A DNA stretch of 64,000 nt from Corallococcus sp. NCRR. Lineage in GTDB: Bacteria > Myxococcota > Myxococcia > Myxococcales > Myxococcaceae. Below are positions 46,805 through 56,400 of the stretch, piece by piece (the first letter of the stretch is position 1; the number at the start of each line of letters is the position of its first letter). The notes under the pieces were generated by a model that saw only the letters and a program-made list of their open reading frames with translations, was not told the DNA's origin and did no database searches. The stretch lies in contig NZ_CP114039.1 in NCBI RefSeq assembly GCF_026965535.1, positions 5,022,001 through 5,086,000 on the forward strand, given 5' to 3'. The translations under genes and the position numbers were made by a program.

Positions 46805-48243
46805 TGAATCGCCGCATGCACCCGTTCCGCCCCCTCCTGCTGGCCACGCTGGCGCTGACCGCTGTCGGCTGCTCCACCACGCAGACCAACACCCCGGCCG
46901 CCGTCGCCAAGCCCGTGGCCGCCCCCACGGGCCCGGTTTCCATCTCCAACCGCGCCATGCTGCTGTTCGATGACGCGGTGAAGTCCTTCGACGCGCAGAA
47001 GAAGGCCAAGGCGTTCGACTACCCGTCGCTGGAGCGCAAGTTCAAGGCCGCCCTGGAGGCGGACCAGAACCTGGCCGAGGCCGAGTACAACCTGGGCGTC
47101 ATCGCCGAGCGCATGGGCAAGGCCGACGAGGCCAAGGCCCGCTACGCGGCCGCGCTCACCAAGAAGCCGTCCCTGCGCCAGGCGTCCGACAACCTGGCCA
47201 TCATGAAGCAGAACGGCGGCGACGTGGCCGGCGCCGTGGCGCTCTACCAGGACGTGCTCACGCGCTACCCGGATGACGCGGGCTCGCGCGCGCGGCTCGC
47301 GGAGATCTACCGGCAGAACAACGACCACGACAAGGCGATGGAGCTGTCTCGCGCCGCGCTCATGCGCGACCCGATGAACACCAACGCCCTCAAGGTGATG
47401 ATCCGCAGCTACCTGGACCGCAAGCAGCTGGCCATGGCGAAGCTCGTCGCGCTGCGCGCGGTGAAGCTGGACGGCACGGATCCGGAGCTGCACCAGGCCG
47501 TGGGCCTCATCCTCCTCAAGGAGGGCGACAACGAGGGCGCGCGCCTGCAGTTCAAGAGCGCCCTTGAAGCGAAGGCGGACTACGTGCCCGCGCACGTGGA
47601 GCTGGCCCAGCTGGCGCTCAACGCGGAGGACTTCCCCGGAGCGGAGGAGCACCTGCGCCGCATCCTGCAGTCGGACGGCAAGAACGCCGCCGCGCACGTG
47701 GACCTGGGCATCGCGCTCAAGGGCCAGGGCCAGTACGACAAGGCCATGCAGGAGTACGACGAGGCGGAGAAGCTCAACCCCGACCTGGGCGCCACGTACC
47801 TCAACCGCGGCATCATCCTGCACAAGGTGAAGGACGCCCCCGAGCGCGCGGTGGAGCTCTACAAGAAGTACGTCGCGCTCGCCGGCGGCGAGGTCGCGCT
47901 CAACGCTGAGTCGCCCGTCTTCGGGCTCATGCGCGAGGCGGAGAGCATCGTGCAGGCCAAGCGCGAGGCGCAGGCCGCGGAGGCCCAGGCCAAGCAGATG
48001 GAGGCGCTCCAGGCCCAGCAGCAGGCCGCGATGAAGGCTGAAGAGGCGAAGCAGAAGGGCCAGACGCCCCCGGGTGGCGCGACGCCCGCGTCCGGCACCG
48101 GCACCGCCCCGCAGGCCACGCCGGCCTCGGGCACGGGCGCGCAGCAGCCGGCCGCCACTCCGGCGGGTGGCACGCAGACGGCCCCTGCCCAGAAGAATGC
48201 AGCACCGGCGGACTCCGACGAGCCCACGGACGACCTGCTGTGA
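46804..48243 (+). CDS. gltE: Gliding motility TPR lipoprotein GltE/AglT
   Basis: 479 residues: lipoprotein signal (LATLALTAVGCSTT, lipobox AVGC), about eight TPRs between residues 45 and 370 (AEYNLGVIAERMGKADEAKARY, HVDLGIALKGQGQYDKAMQEY), then a Gln/Ala/Thr/Gly-rich disordered tail ending in an acidic DSDEPTDDLL. It matches AglT/GltE in architecture and position. In Myxococcus xanthus this protein is part of the periplasmic/outer-membrane module of the gliding machine. The ATG overlaps the gltD stop (TAATG). Confidence 0.88.
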   Translation: MNRRMHPFRPLLLATLALTAVGCSTTQTNTPAAVAKPVAAPTGPVSISNRAMLLFDDAVKSFDAQKKAKAFDYPSLERKFKAALEADQNLAEAEYNLGVIAERMGKADEAKARYAAALTKKPSLRQASDNLAIMKQNGGDVAGAVALYQDVLTRYPDDAGSRARLAEIYRQNNDHDKAMELSRAALMRDPMNTNALKVMIRSYLDRKQLAMAKLVALRAVKLDGTDPELHQAVGLILLKEGDNEGARLQFKSALEAKADYVPAHVELAQLALNAEDFPGAEEHLRRILQSDGKNAAAHVDLGIALKGQGQYDKAMQEYDEAEKLNPDLGATYLNRGIILHKVKDAPERAVELYKKYVALAGGEVALNAESPVFGLMREAESIVQAKREAQAAEAQAKQMEALQAQQQAAMKAEEAKQKGQTPPGGATPASGTGTAPQATPASGTGAQQPAATPAGGTQTAPAQKNAAPADSDEPTDDLL

Positions 48244-48255
48244 TGTGGGAGACGC

Positions 48256-48279
48256 CCGCCAGTGGCTTCACGCTGGCGG
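48256..48279. promoter_or_regulatory. Hairpin between gltE and gltF
   Basis: CCGCCAG (48256-48262) pairs with CTGGCGG (48273-48279), loop of 10, at the start of the 143-base gap after gltE. A second imperfect hairpin (CCCCTC with GAGGcGGGG around 48310-48331) follows. Without clear U-runs they could terminate partly or stabilise mRNA ends inside the operon. Confidence 0.4.
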
Positions 48280-48386
48280 CGCGGCTCGGGAAGATGCGAA
48301 CCTTGTGAGCCCCTCGCTTTTCTGAGGCGGGGGCCCACCATGCGGAAACACCAGTGGGCCTTGGGAAGGCCCCACGTGGAGGCAGG

Positions 48387-48656
48387 ATGCGGAAGTGGCT
48401 GATGCTGTGCATGACGTTGTCGGTGGCCCCGGCCTTCGCCCAGGACGAGGGCGGCGGCGCGCGGGGTGGTGAGGGCGGCGGCGCGAAGATGCAGAAGACG
48501 ACCAGCGTCGACTTCGAGGACGACACCATCGAGGGTGACCTCACGAAGCCGGATGGCGAGTACGTCGAGGCGCGCAAGACCGTGAAGCACTCCAACCTCA
48601 TCCGCATCCGCGAAGACTTCGAGGACAAGGTGATGCAGTCCGTGGGCGAGCTGTAA
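48387..48656 (+). CDS. gltF: Gliding motility protein GltF/CglF
   Basis: 89 residues with a signal peptide (MRKWLMLCMTLSVAPAFAQDE), a Gly-rich segment, and a conserved-looking end (TTSVDFEDDTIEGDLTKPDG, SNLIRIREDFEDKVM). The similar TTVDKSLAGDITRP segment near the start of gltD is notable. Small secreted protein, position and neighbours fit CglF/GltF, a periplasmic component of the Glt complex. GGAGG precedes ATG 48387. Confidence 0.8.
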   Translation: MRKWLMLCMTLSVAPAFAQDEGGGARGGEGGGAKMQKTTSVDFEDDTIEGDLTKPDGEYVEARKTVKHSNLIRIREDFEDKVMQSVGEL

Positions 48657-48741
48657 TCCCCCCACCACGGATTGAATCAACGGCGGGAACCTTCCGCCGG
48701 CACCGTTGTCCAAGAGCGCCAAAGCCTACCGGGAGCCCTCC

Positions 48742-50703
48742 ATGGCCGTACCCCTGACACTCAAGGTCTTCAAGGGCGACACGCTGGTCGCCTCCAAGGA
48801 CTACGAGCGCGACATCATCAAGATTGGTCGTCTTTCCTCCGCGCACCTGTGCCTGGAGGACGACAAGGTCAGCCGCATCCACTCCGTCATCGAGGTCGCC
48901 GCCGACGGCTCCATGTCCATCATCGACATGGGCAGCGTCGAGGGCACCTACGTCAACGGCAAGCGCGTCAACAAGGGGCAGGTCTCCTTCGGTGACGAGG
49001 TCCGCGTGGGTGGCACCACCATCCGCCTGGAGAACCCGGCCGCCGTCGCCGCGGTGAACCTGGCCGCCGCCGTCGCGCAGGCGGACGCGCCCACGGACAA
49101 GAACCCCACGGTCGCGCCGGTGGCCCCCGCCGCCGCCATCGCGCAGGCCGTCGCCGCGCCCGCTCCCGTGGCCGCCGCGACCGCGCCCGCCGCGACGCCG
49201 GCTCCCGCCGCGCTGGATGCGTCCGTCGCGCCCACGCAGAAGAACGCCGTGGCGCCCGCGCGGGCTCCCAAGGCCCCCGTGCGGGAAGAAGAGCACGAGG
49301 AGCAGGAAGCCGCGCCGCGCGTGCGCACCGTGCGCAAGACCAAGTCCAACGGCCCGCAGGGCGTGTCGCTGCGCCTGCTCTGGGGTGACCAGCGCGTGGG
49401 CGAGTTCTTCGTGCCCCCCGGCGCGAAGAAGGGCTTCACGGTGGGCAGCGCCAAGGGCGTGGACTTCGTGATGGGCGACTCCAAGCTGGGCGCCCCCTCG
49501 TTCGAAGTGCTGCGCACCGACGGCCAGTCCTTCACCGTGCGCTTCGCGCGCAAGATGAAGGGCGAGCTCACCCGCAAGGGCGAGACGCTGGACCTGGAAG
49601 CGGTGATGGAGTCCGGCAAGGCCTCCCAGGACGGCGACGCCTACGGCCTCACGCTGGAAGCGGACGACTTCGTCTGGGTGGACCTGGGCGGCCTCACGCT
49701 GGAGGCGCAGTTCCAGCCGGTGCCCAAGCGCGTCGTCGTGCCCTTCGGTGAGAACATCGACTACACGGCGCTCAATATCTTCCTGGTGATGTTCTTCATC
49801 GCCACCGGGTTCGTCATCCACTCCATGAACCAGAGTGGGGAAGGGGACGAGTACGCGGATGAGCTCGCGGGCAACGACGCGCGCATCGCGAAGCTGATCA
49901 TCAAGCCTCCGGAGACCCAGAAGAACAAGTTCCTGGAGAAGCTGAACCAGCAGAAGGAGAAGAAGTCGGGCGAGATGGCCCAGAAGCAGCGCGGCGACGA
50001 AGGTCAGATGGGCAAGAAGGACGCGCCCAAGGCCAACAACCGCACCGCGCCCAAGGGCGACCCGAACAAGAAGGACGAGGCGCGCGCCCTCACCGCGAAG
50101 ATCTTCGGCGGCGGCAAGGGCGGCATCTCCACCATCTTCGGCAAGGCGGGCCTGGGCGGCGAGCTCAAGAGCGCCATGGGCAACATGTTCGGCGCCAAGG
50201 CGGGCGACGCGGGCGGCTTCGGCGGCATGGGGCTTCGCGGCAGCGGCGGCGGTGGTGGCGGCACCGGTGACAGCATCGGCATCGGCGGCATCGGCACCAA
50301 GGGCCGTGGCGGCGGCAGCGGCAGCTACGGCACCGGCGTGGGCACGCTCGGCGGCAAGCAGAGCGTGGACGTGGGCATCACCTCGTCGGATCCGGAGGTC
50401 ATGGGCTCGCTGGACAAGGAGCTCATCCGCCAGGTCATCCAGCGCAACCGCGGGCAGATCCGCTACTGCTACGAGAGCCTGCTCAACCGCTTCCCCAAGC
50501 TGGGCGGCAAGGTCTCCGTGAAGTTCATCATCAGCGCCAACGGCTCGGTGGCCACGTCCAACGTCGCGCAGTCCACGGCGGGCAACTCGGACCTGGAGAC
50601 CTGCGTGGCCGGCCGCGTGCGCACCTGGAAGTTCCCGGAGCCCAAGGGTGGAGGCTCCGTGATCGTCACCTACCCGTTCATCTTCAAGCAGGCCGGTGAC
50701 TGA
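48742..50703 (+). CDS. gltG: Gliding motility protein GltG (FHA, TM, TonB-like C-terminus)
   Basis: 653 residues. A cytoplasmic FHA domain (about 10-97; IKIGRLSSAHLCLEDDKVSRIHS, GTYVNGKRV) is followed by an Ala/Pro linker, a second beta-rich domain (about 205-330), a membrane helix at about 338-358 (LNIFLVMFFIATGFVIHSM), a Lys/Gln-rich periplasmic linker, a Gly-rich stretch and a C-terminal AgmX/PglI-type TonB-like domain (about 560-653; VIQRNRGQIRYCYESLL, WKFPEPKGGGSVIVTYPF). This is the GltG layout: an inner-membrane protein proposed to transmit force to the outer membrane. The FHA domain implies control by Ser/Thr phosphorylation. GGGAG precedes ATG 48742. Confidence 0.9.
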   Translation: MAVPLTLKVFKGDTLVASKDYERDIIKIGRLSSAHLCLEDDKVSRIHSVIEVAADGSMSIIDMGSVEGTYVNGKRVNKGQVSFGDEVRVGGTTIRLENPAAVAAVNLAAAVAQADAPTDKNPTVAPVAPAAAIAQAVAAPAPVAAATAPAATPAPAALDASVAPTQKNAVAPARAPKAPVREEEHEEQEAAPRVRTVRKTKSNGPQGVSLRLLWGDQRVGEFFVPPGAKKGFTVGSAKGVDFVMGDSKLGAPSFEVLRTDGQSFTVRFARKMKGELTRKGETLDLEAVMESGKASQDGDAYGLTLEADDFVWVDLGGLTLEAQFQPVPKRVVVPFGENIDYTALNIFLVMFFIATGFVIHSMNQSGEGDEYADELAGNDARIAKLIIKPPETQKNKFLEKLNQQKEKKSGEMAQKQRGDEGQMGKKDAPKANNRTAPKGDPNKKDEARALTAKIFGGGKGGISTIFGKAGLGGELKSAMGNMFGAKAGDAGGFGGMGLRGSGGGGGGTGDSIGIGGIGTKGRGGGSGSYGTGVGTLGGKQSVDVGITSSDPEVMGSLDKELIRQVIQRNRGQIRYCYESLLNRFPKLGGKVSVKFIISANGSVATSNVAQSTAGNSDLETCVAGRVRTWKFPEPKGGGSVIVTYPFIFKQAGD

Positions 50704-50773
50704 CGTAGAATCAACACATCCGTGACTCGCGCGGGCGGTTCTGGACACAGGGCTGCCCGCTTCTTCACTTCAA

Positions 50774-50793
50774 CCTCCCGCCCCCGCGGGAGG
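50774..50793 (+). promoter_or_regulatory. Perfect 8-base hairpin in the gltG-gltH gap
   Basis: CCTCCCGC (50774-50781) and GCGGGAGG (50786-50793) flank a CCCC loop, 25 bases before the gltH ATG. The right arm contains GGGAGG, a ribosome-binding-site-like sequence that would be hidden in the stem, although it is too far from the ATG at 50818 for normal use. Confidence 0.45.
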
Positions 50794-50817
50794 CATGCCC
50801 CCCACCAGGCCGCCTCC

Positions 50818-51456
50818 ATGCAGAAAGTCCTTGCTCCTCTTGCCCTGAGCGCCGCGCTCCTCCTTCCCGCGATGGCGGGCGCCCAGGACACCCCCAGCGC
50901 CGGTTCCGCGATGCAGGACCGTCCCGCGGTGACCTTCAACGAGGTCGAGCGCGGGGTGTACTTCGGCGTGTACGGCGGTCCCTCGTGGATCACCAACCCG
51001 CCCGCGGACTCCGGCCCGCGCCCCTTCTCCTCCGGCCAGATGGCCCAGGTGGAGCTGGGTGTGGACCTGGGCGAGCGCCTGTCCCTGGGCGTCTTCTTCA
51101 TGGGCTCCGCCAACCGCGCGGGCTCGGAATACGTCGGCTACTCGCAGGGCGCCGCGTCCGGTGACTTCACCATGCTGGTGCCCGGCGCCGTGCTGCGCGC
51201 CCGCCTGGTGGGCTTCGCCGACAGCCAGGAGGTCAAGCGCACCTGGATCTACGCCCGCGCCGGCGTGGGCTACGCGATGTTTTCTCCCAAGAAGCTCCTC
51301 CCCGATTCCGACATTCTTGTGTTTGCCGGGCCCGGAGTGGAGTACTACACGCGGCTGCGCCACTTCTCGGTGGGGCTGGAGGTCGTGGGGAACTACCTCG
51401 CCTCCAAGGGCGCCTTCGGGTTCGCGGTGGCGCCCAACATTCGCTACGCGTTCTAG
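50818..51456 (+). CDS. gltH: Gliding motility outer-membrane beta-barrel protein GltH
   Basis: 212 residues with a signal peptide (MQKVLAPLALSAALLLPAMAGAQD). The rest alternates amphipathic strands (VYFGVYGGPSWITN, QVELGVDLGERLSLGVFFMG, WIYARAGVGYAMF, FAVAPNIRYAF) and ends in the C-terminal Phe typical of outer-membrane barrels. Position after gltG and barrel architecture match GltH, an outer-membrane part of the gliding complex. ATG 50818 was chosen for the signal peptide; the ribosome-binding site is weak, and an upstream in-frame start would bury the signal. Confidence 0.82.
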   Translation: MQKVLAPLALSAALLLPAMAGAQDTPSAGSAMQDRPAVTFNEVERGVYFGVYGGPSWITNPPADSGPRPFSSGQMAQVELGVDLGERLSLGVFFMGSANRAGSEYVGYSQGAASGDFTMLVPGAVLRARLVGFADSQEVKRTWIYARAGVGYAMFSPKKLLPDSDILVFAGPGVEYYTRLRHFSVGLEVVGNYLASKGAFGFAVAPNIRYAF

Positions 51457-51468
51457 CGGGAGATTCAC

Positions 51469-52404
51469 GTGGCTCAGGAGAATGGAAGCGGTGGATCGCG
51501 TCCGGGTGGACGCGGTCCGAACGGGGGCGCGCCGGGCCAGGGGCCCCGTCGTGACGGACCGGGAGGCTTCGGCGGTCGTGGCGGTCCTGGCGGTGGCCGG
51601 GGTGAAGGGCGCGGCCGGGGTGAAGGCCGTGGCCGTGATCGCGACGCCGGCCCGGTGGGGCCTGGCCAGCGGGTCATCGCCGAGCTGAGCGTCCTGGAGA
51701 AGGCCCTCTCGAAGAACGACTTCCCGGCGGAGAAGGGTCCGCTGGAGGCCATCGTCCGCTCGCTGCGGACCATGAACCTCAAGTCGCTCGAGGACCTGGA
51801 TCTCAACACGCGCGGCCGCCTCATCACCACGCTCCTGCGCGTGCAGCGTCAGTCCAAGCCGCCCCAGCCGGAAGCGGGCGCGGAAGCCGCGGCGCCAGAG
51901 GCAGCGGCCTCCACGGAAGCCGCGCCCACGGAGGCTCCGGCCGCCGAGGGTGCTGCTCCGGCCGAGGAGGCCGCGCCGGCCGAAGGGAGCGCGCCCGCCG
52001 AGGCCGCCCCCGCGAAGCCGGCGGTGGACCCCGCGAAGGAGAAGTACGACGGCTGGGTGGACGTGATGTCGCTGGTGGGCCGCGTCTGGCGCGCCGCGGG
52101 CGACGCGGACCGTTCCCAGGCGGCCTTCGCGCTGAGCGGCCGTGAGCCGACGCCGGAGCCCGCGGCCCCGGCCCGTGAGGAGCGCGCGGAGCGTCCTGCT
52201 CGCGGTGACCGTCCGGAGCGCGGCGAGCGCCGGGACCGGGGTGAGCGCGCCCCGAGCGTGGCGACCGTCCTCCTCGCGGCGAGCGTCCGGAGCGCGGCGC
52301 GGCCGGTGAGCGGCGCGAGCGTCCTGCCCGGGGCGAGCGCCCCGAGCGTGGCGAGCGTCCTGCGCGCGGTGAGCGCCCCGAGCGCGCGCCGATGCCGGAG
52401 CTGA
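51469..52404 (+). CDS. Arg/Gly-rich protein in the glt cluster, 5' part (frameshifted)
   Basis: GTG 51469 follows GGGAG. The encoded N-terminus has no signal peptide and is an RGG-like low-complexity region (about 5-60), then a helical domain (about 65-130; VIAELSVLEKALSKNDFPAEKG), an Ala/Glu/Pro linker and a second helical piece (WVDVMSLVGRVWRAAGDADRSQAAF). From residue 260 the frame reads an unnatural Ser/Val/Ala tail because of a 2-base insertion at about 52246-52250; the original frame continues as the next feature. Without those bases the gene would encode 635 residues (51469-53378). It is probably cytoplasmic and is transcribed between gltH and gltI. Confidence 0.75.
   Translation: MAQENGSGGSRPGGRGPNGGAPGQGPRRDGPGGFGGRGGPGGGRGEGRGRGEGRGRDRDAGPVGPGQRVIAELSVLEKALSKNDFPAEKGPLEAIVRSLRTMNLKSLEDLDLNTRGRLITTLLRVQRQSKPPQPEAGAEAAAPEAAASTEAAPTEAPAAEGAAPAEEAAPAEGSAPAEAAPAKPAVDPAKEKYDGWVDVMSLVGRVWRAAGDADRSQAAFALSGREPTPEPAAPAREERAERPARGDRPERGERRDRGERAPSVATVLLAASVRSAARPVSGASVLPGASAPSVASVLRAVSAPSARRCRS
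52192..52391 (+). repeat. 36-base tandem repeat with a 2-base insertion
   Basis: Units start at 52192 (36 bases), 52228 (38), 52266 (36), 52302 (half unit, 18), 52320 (36) and 52356 (36). They encode 12-residue repeats such as RPARGERPERGE. The second unit reads GAGCGCGCCCCGAG where the fourth and fifth read GAGCGCCCCGAG, an extra GC that shifts the frame. Total 200 bases instead of a multiple of three. Confidence 0.85.
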
Positions 52405-53378
52405 CGGGCGACTGGAAGGAGCAGGCGACCCAGCTGGAAGCCATGGGCCGCACGCGCGACGCCGCGCGCCTGCACGAGCGCAACAACAGCTTCGCGGATG
52501 CCACCCGGCTGTTCGAGGCGGGCGGTGACCTGAAGAGCGCGCTGCGCACGGCGCTGTCCGGCCAGGACAACGACGCGGCCCGTCGCCTCGTGGGCACGCT
52601 GCCCGCGGAGCAGATCGGTCCCACGCTGGAGAAGGCCGGCGCGTACGAGCTGCTCATGGAGCACTACGTCGCCAAGGCCGACTTCGAGAACGTCGCCCGG
52701 CTCTACGAGCGCGCGCGGCAGTTCGACCAGGCGGCCCTCGCCTACGAGCGCGCGAACAAGCTGACCCTGGCGCGCAAGGCGTACGAGCGCGCCCGGGACC
52801 TGGCGAGCGCCAACCGCATCCGCGGCCTGGAGGTGAAGGCCCTGGTGGAGCGCGGCGACCGTCTGGGCGCGGCGACCCTGCTGGTGGCCGTGGGCCAGCG
52901 GCGCGAGGCGGTGGAGGTGCTGAGCCCCCTGCCTCCGCCGAAGGCGTTCCACTTCATGCAGCGGCTCACCCTGGAGGACGAGGCCAAGGAACTCGCGAAG
53001 CGCGAGCTGGCCCGCGCCGAACAGGAGCAGAAGCCCGCCGGCCGCGCCCGGTGGCTGGAGCTCCTGGGCGACATCACCGCCGCCGCGGAGACGTGGACGC
53101 AGGCGGGCCGCAAGGACAAGGCGCTGCCTCTCTACGAGAAGCTCGGTGGGGAGCACCTGCCCCGCGCCGCGCAGCTCGCGGAGGAGCTGCAGCAGCGTGA
53201 CAAGGCCATCGCCCTGTACACGCAGCTCAACGACAGCGCCGGCCTGGAGCGCGCGAAGGCCCTCCCCGAGGCCCCCGCGACGCCCCCCGCGGACAGCAAG
53301 GCGGACGCCGACGACGTCGAATCCGCGGCGGCACCGACGGAAAATGCTTCCTCGGCTGGTGAGCAAGAAAGCCAATAA
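52392..53378 (+). CDS. Arg/Gly-rich protein in the glt cluster, TPR-like 3' part
   Basis: This frame is open from 52245 and continues the gene that begins at 51469; the first ATG is at 52392 but has no ribosome-binding site, so independent translation is doubtful. The 328 residues are TPR-like helical repeats (EQATQLEAMGRTRDAARLHERNN, LMEHYVAKADFENVARLYERARQ, AAETWTQAGRKDKALPLYEKLGG) with an acidic Ala/Pro tail (ADADDVESAAAPTENASS). Repeat style resembles the giant protein that follows, suggesting a cytoplasmic scaffold linked to GltI. Whether the split is real, a phase-variable state or a sequencing error cannot be decided here. Confidence 0.75.
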   Translation: MPELTGDWKEQATQLEAMGRTRDAARLHERNNSFADATRLFEAGGDLKSALRTALSGQDNDAARRLVGTLPAEQIGPTLEKAGAYELLMEHYVAKADFENVARLYERARQFDQAALAYERANKLTLARKAYERARDLASANRIRGLEVKALVERGDRLGAATLLVAVGQRREAVEVLSPLPPPKAFHFMQRLTLEDEAKELAKRELARAEQEQKPAGRARWLELLGDITAAAETWTQAGRKDKALPLYEKLGGEHLPRAAQLAEELQQRDKAIALYTQLNDSAGLERAKALPEAPATPPADSKADADDVESAAAPTENASSAGEQESQ

Positions 53379-53484
53379 TTCCCGCCGGTTGACAGGTTTT
53401 GCATGATTGCCCGGGGGCGCCCGCGGCCGGTACACTCCGGCGGCTGGCGCCCTCGTTTCATTCCCCCTTTGGCCAACGAGCATC

Positions 53485-56400
53485 ATGGAACAGCCTTCCG
53501 CCCCTGCGCGTCCCACGCTGCGTGTGACCGACGACCGCTCCTTCGTTGAAACCGAAGCGGCCCTGGAGAAGACGGGCCGTGTCGAGGAGCTGATCCGCCT
53601 CTACGAGGGGCGCTCGCGGGACGTTCCCACCGAGGAGGCCGCGCGCCTGCTGTGCCGCGCGGCGGAGCTGGCCCACGAGCGTCAGCGCAACGCGCAGCGC
53701 GCGGAGGATCTGCTCAAGCGCGCGCTGCTGGTCGCCAGGGACCCGATGCCCGCGCTGCGCGGTCTCAAGCGACTGCATGAGATCCGCCAGGACTCGTCGT
53801 CGTTGGTGGACGTGCTGGAGCGGCTCGGCGCCGCGACGCAGGGCGAGGAGAGCGCGGGCCACTACCTGAAGGCCGCGGACCTCTACGAGCAGAAGCTCTT
53901 CCGGCGCGACCGCGCGGTGTTGTGCCTGCAGCGCGCGGCGCGGGTGAAGCCGGACCGCGCGACGTTCCGGCGCGTGCGCCAGCTGCTCCTGTCCGAGGAG
54001 CGCTTCCAGCCGGCGTTCGAGGCGCTGCAGCGCGAGCGCGCCGCGCTGGGTGACGCGGGCATGGCGGAGGAGTACGCCGCGCTCGCGGAGCGGCTGGTGG
54101 ACGACCCCACCGAGCACGCGCTGGCGCAGCAGGTGCTGGACGTGGCGCGGGAGCTGGATCCGCAGAACGCGCGCGCGGACAAGGCCATCCGCGCGATGCA
54201 GCGCTTCGAGCAGGTGTGGCGCGACAAGGTCCGCATGCTGCGCGGCATGTCGCTGGAGGAGCGCGACCGCAAGAGCGCCGCGCGCCTGTCTCTGCTCGTG
54301 GCGAAGCTGTTCGCCTGGTACGACCCGGGCTCCGCCGGCAAGGTGAAGGAGGCGCTGGACCGCTGCTTCCTCCTGTGGCCGGGCATGCCGGAGGCGCTCA
54401 CGCTCATCGAGCGGATGGCGGGGCGCGCGGGCGATTACGGACCGGCGCTCGCGCAGCTGGAGGCGATGGCGGGCGAGGCGCGCGACCGCACGGCGCAGGT
54501 GGACCTGTGGCTGCGCGTGGGCACGCTGAAGCTGGGCCGGATGAACGACGCGGCCGGAGCGCTGGCCGCCTTCGAGAAGGCCGTGGCGGCGGATGCGTCG
54601 CGCGCGGACGCGGCCAGCCTGGCGGCGGAGCTGATGCTGGGCCAGGAGCGCTACGCGGACGCGGTGGCCACGCTGGAGCGCTACCTGGGCACGGTGAAGG
54701 ACCGCGCGCAGCAGGCCAGCCTGCGTCTGCGCCTGGCGGACCTGTGCATGCAGCAGTTGCAGGACGCGGACGCGGCGCGCGCGCACCTGGAGTCTGCGCT
54801 CAAGCTGGAGCCCACCAACGCGCTCGCGGCCTTCCAGCTGTCGCGCCTGCTGGCCGAGGACGAGAAGCTGGACGAGGTGCTGCCGCTCCTGGAGCTGGCC
54901 ATGCTCGCCCCGCGTCCGCGCGCCGAGCGCGTGGCGTTCTGCGAAGCGCTGGCGCTGATGTTCGAGGAGCAGGAGAACGAGCGAGGCGCCTTCGAGGTGC
55001 TGGCGCGCGCGCTGGAGCTGGAGCCGGGGCGGCCGCTGCTGCTCAACACGGTGGTGGAGCACGCGGAGAAGGCCAACGCGCAGCCGGCGCTGGCGCACGC
55101 GCTCTTGCGCGCGGCGCAGGGGGCGACGCCTCCGGCCGTGGCGGTGGCGCTGTGGCGGCATCTGGCGCAGCTGCTCCAGGGCCCGCTGGCGGACCCCGTG
55201 CGGGCGGAGGCCGCGTGGCGCGAGGTGCTCGCGCGCGCGCCGGGTGACTCCGCGGCGAGCGAGGCGGTGAAGTCGCTGCAGGCGGCCGCGGCGCTGGCGG
55301 ATGATCCGAAGACGCGGCTGGAGACGGACATCGCCCGGCGCGAGGCGGCGGGTGCCTCGCCCGTGGAGCTGGAGCCGCTCGTGCGTCAGTGGGTGCAGCT
55401 GGCGCCCGAGGACACGCAGGCGGTGCAGCGGCTCCAGGCGCTGTGCGTGGCGCTGTCGAAGTTCGAGGAGGCGGCGGCGCTGGCGGGGAAGCTGGCGACG
55501 CTCTCCGAGTCGCAGCTGGAGCGCAACGAGTGGACCGCGCGGCAGGCGAAGCTGTACGCGGAGCGGCTGAACCGGCAGGAGGACGCGGCGGACCTGTTCC
55601 TCGCGCTGCTGGCGGAGAACGTGTCCACGGGCGTGGTGGTGGGCGGCCTGGAGCGGCTGGCGGCCGGGGGCGTGCGCACGGCCGCGCTGACCGAGGCCCT
55701 GGCGAACCACTACGGCCGCACGGGTGATCACCAGCGGCAGGTGGCGGCGCTCCAGCAGCAGCTGGACTCCACGACGGACGCGCCCGCGCGCAAGCGGCTG
55801 CTGACGGTGCTGGCCGGCATCCACGAGAAGCAGCTCGCGGACAGCCGCGCGGCGTTCGACACGCGGCTGCGCATGGTGCGCGAGGAGCCGAAGGACGAGT
55901 CGGGACGCTCGGAGACGGCGCGCCTGGCCCGCGACCTGTCCGCGCACGCGGAGCTGGGCCGGGTGCTGCGCACGCTCGCCACCGAGTCCGAGGATCCCGT
56001 CCTCGCCGTGCAGCTGCTCTCCGAGGCGTCGATGCTGGCGGAGGAGGGCGGGATGGCGGCGGAGGCCATCACGGCGCTGGAGGCCGCGCTGTCGCGCTCG
56101 CCCGAGTCGCCGCAGGTGCTCCAGCGCCTCGTGCGGCTGTACGGGCGCGCGGGCCGCTCCGCGGACGCGGAGACGCTGCTGCGCAAGCGCATCCACGCCA
56201 CGCGCGGGCCGGAGCGGTTGGACCTGCTCCTGCGGCTCGTGGACCTGAACGTGGAGCTGGGCCGTCCGCAGCAGGCCGCCGAAGCGCTCCAGTCCGCCAT
56301 CACGCATGGTGGCGAGGAGGGCCGGCACCTGTCGCGCCTCGCGGAGCTCTACGAGAAGGCCGGCATGCAGCGCGAGCTGGGGGACACCCTGGCGCGGATG

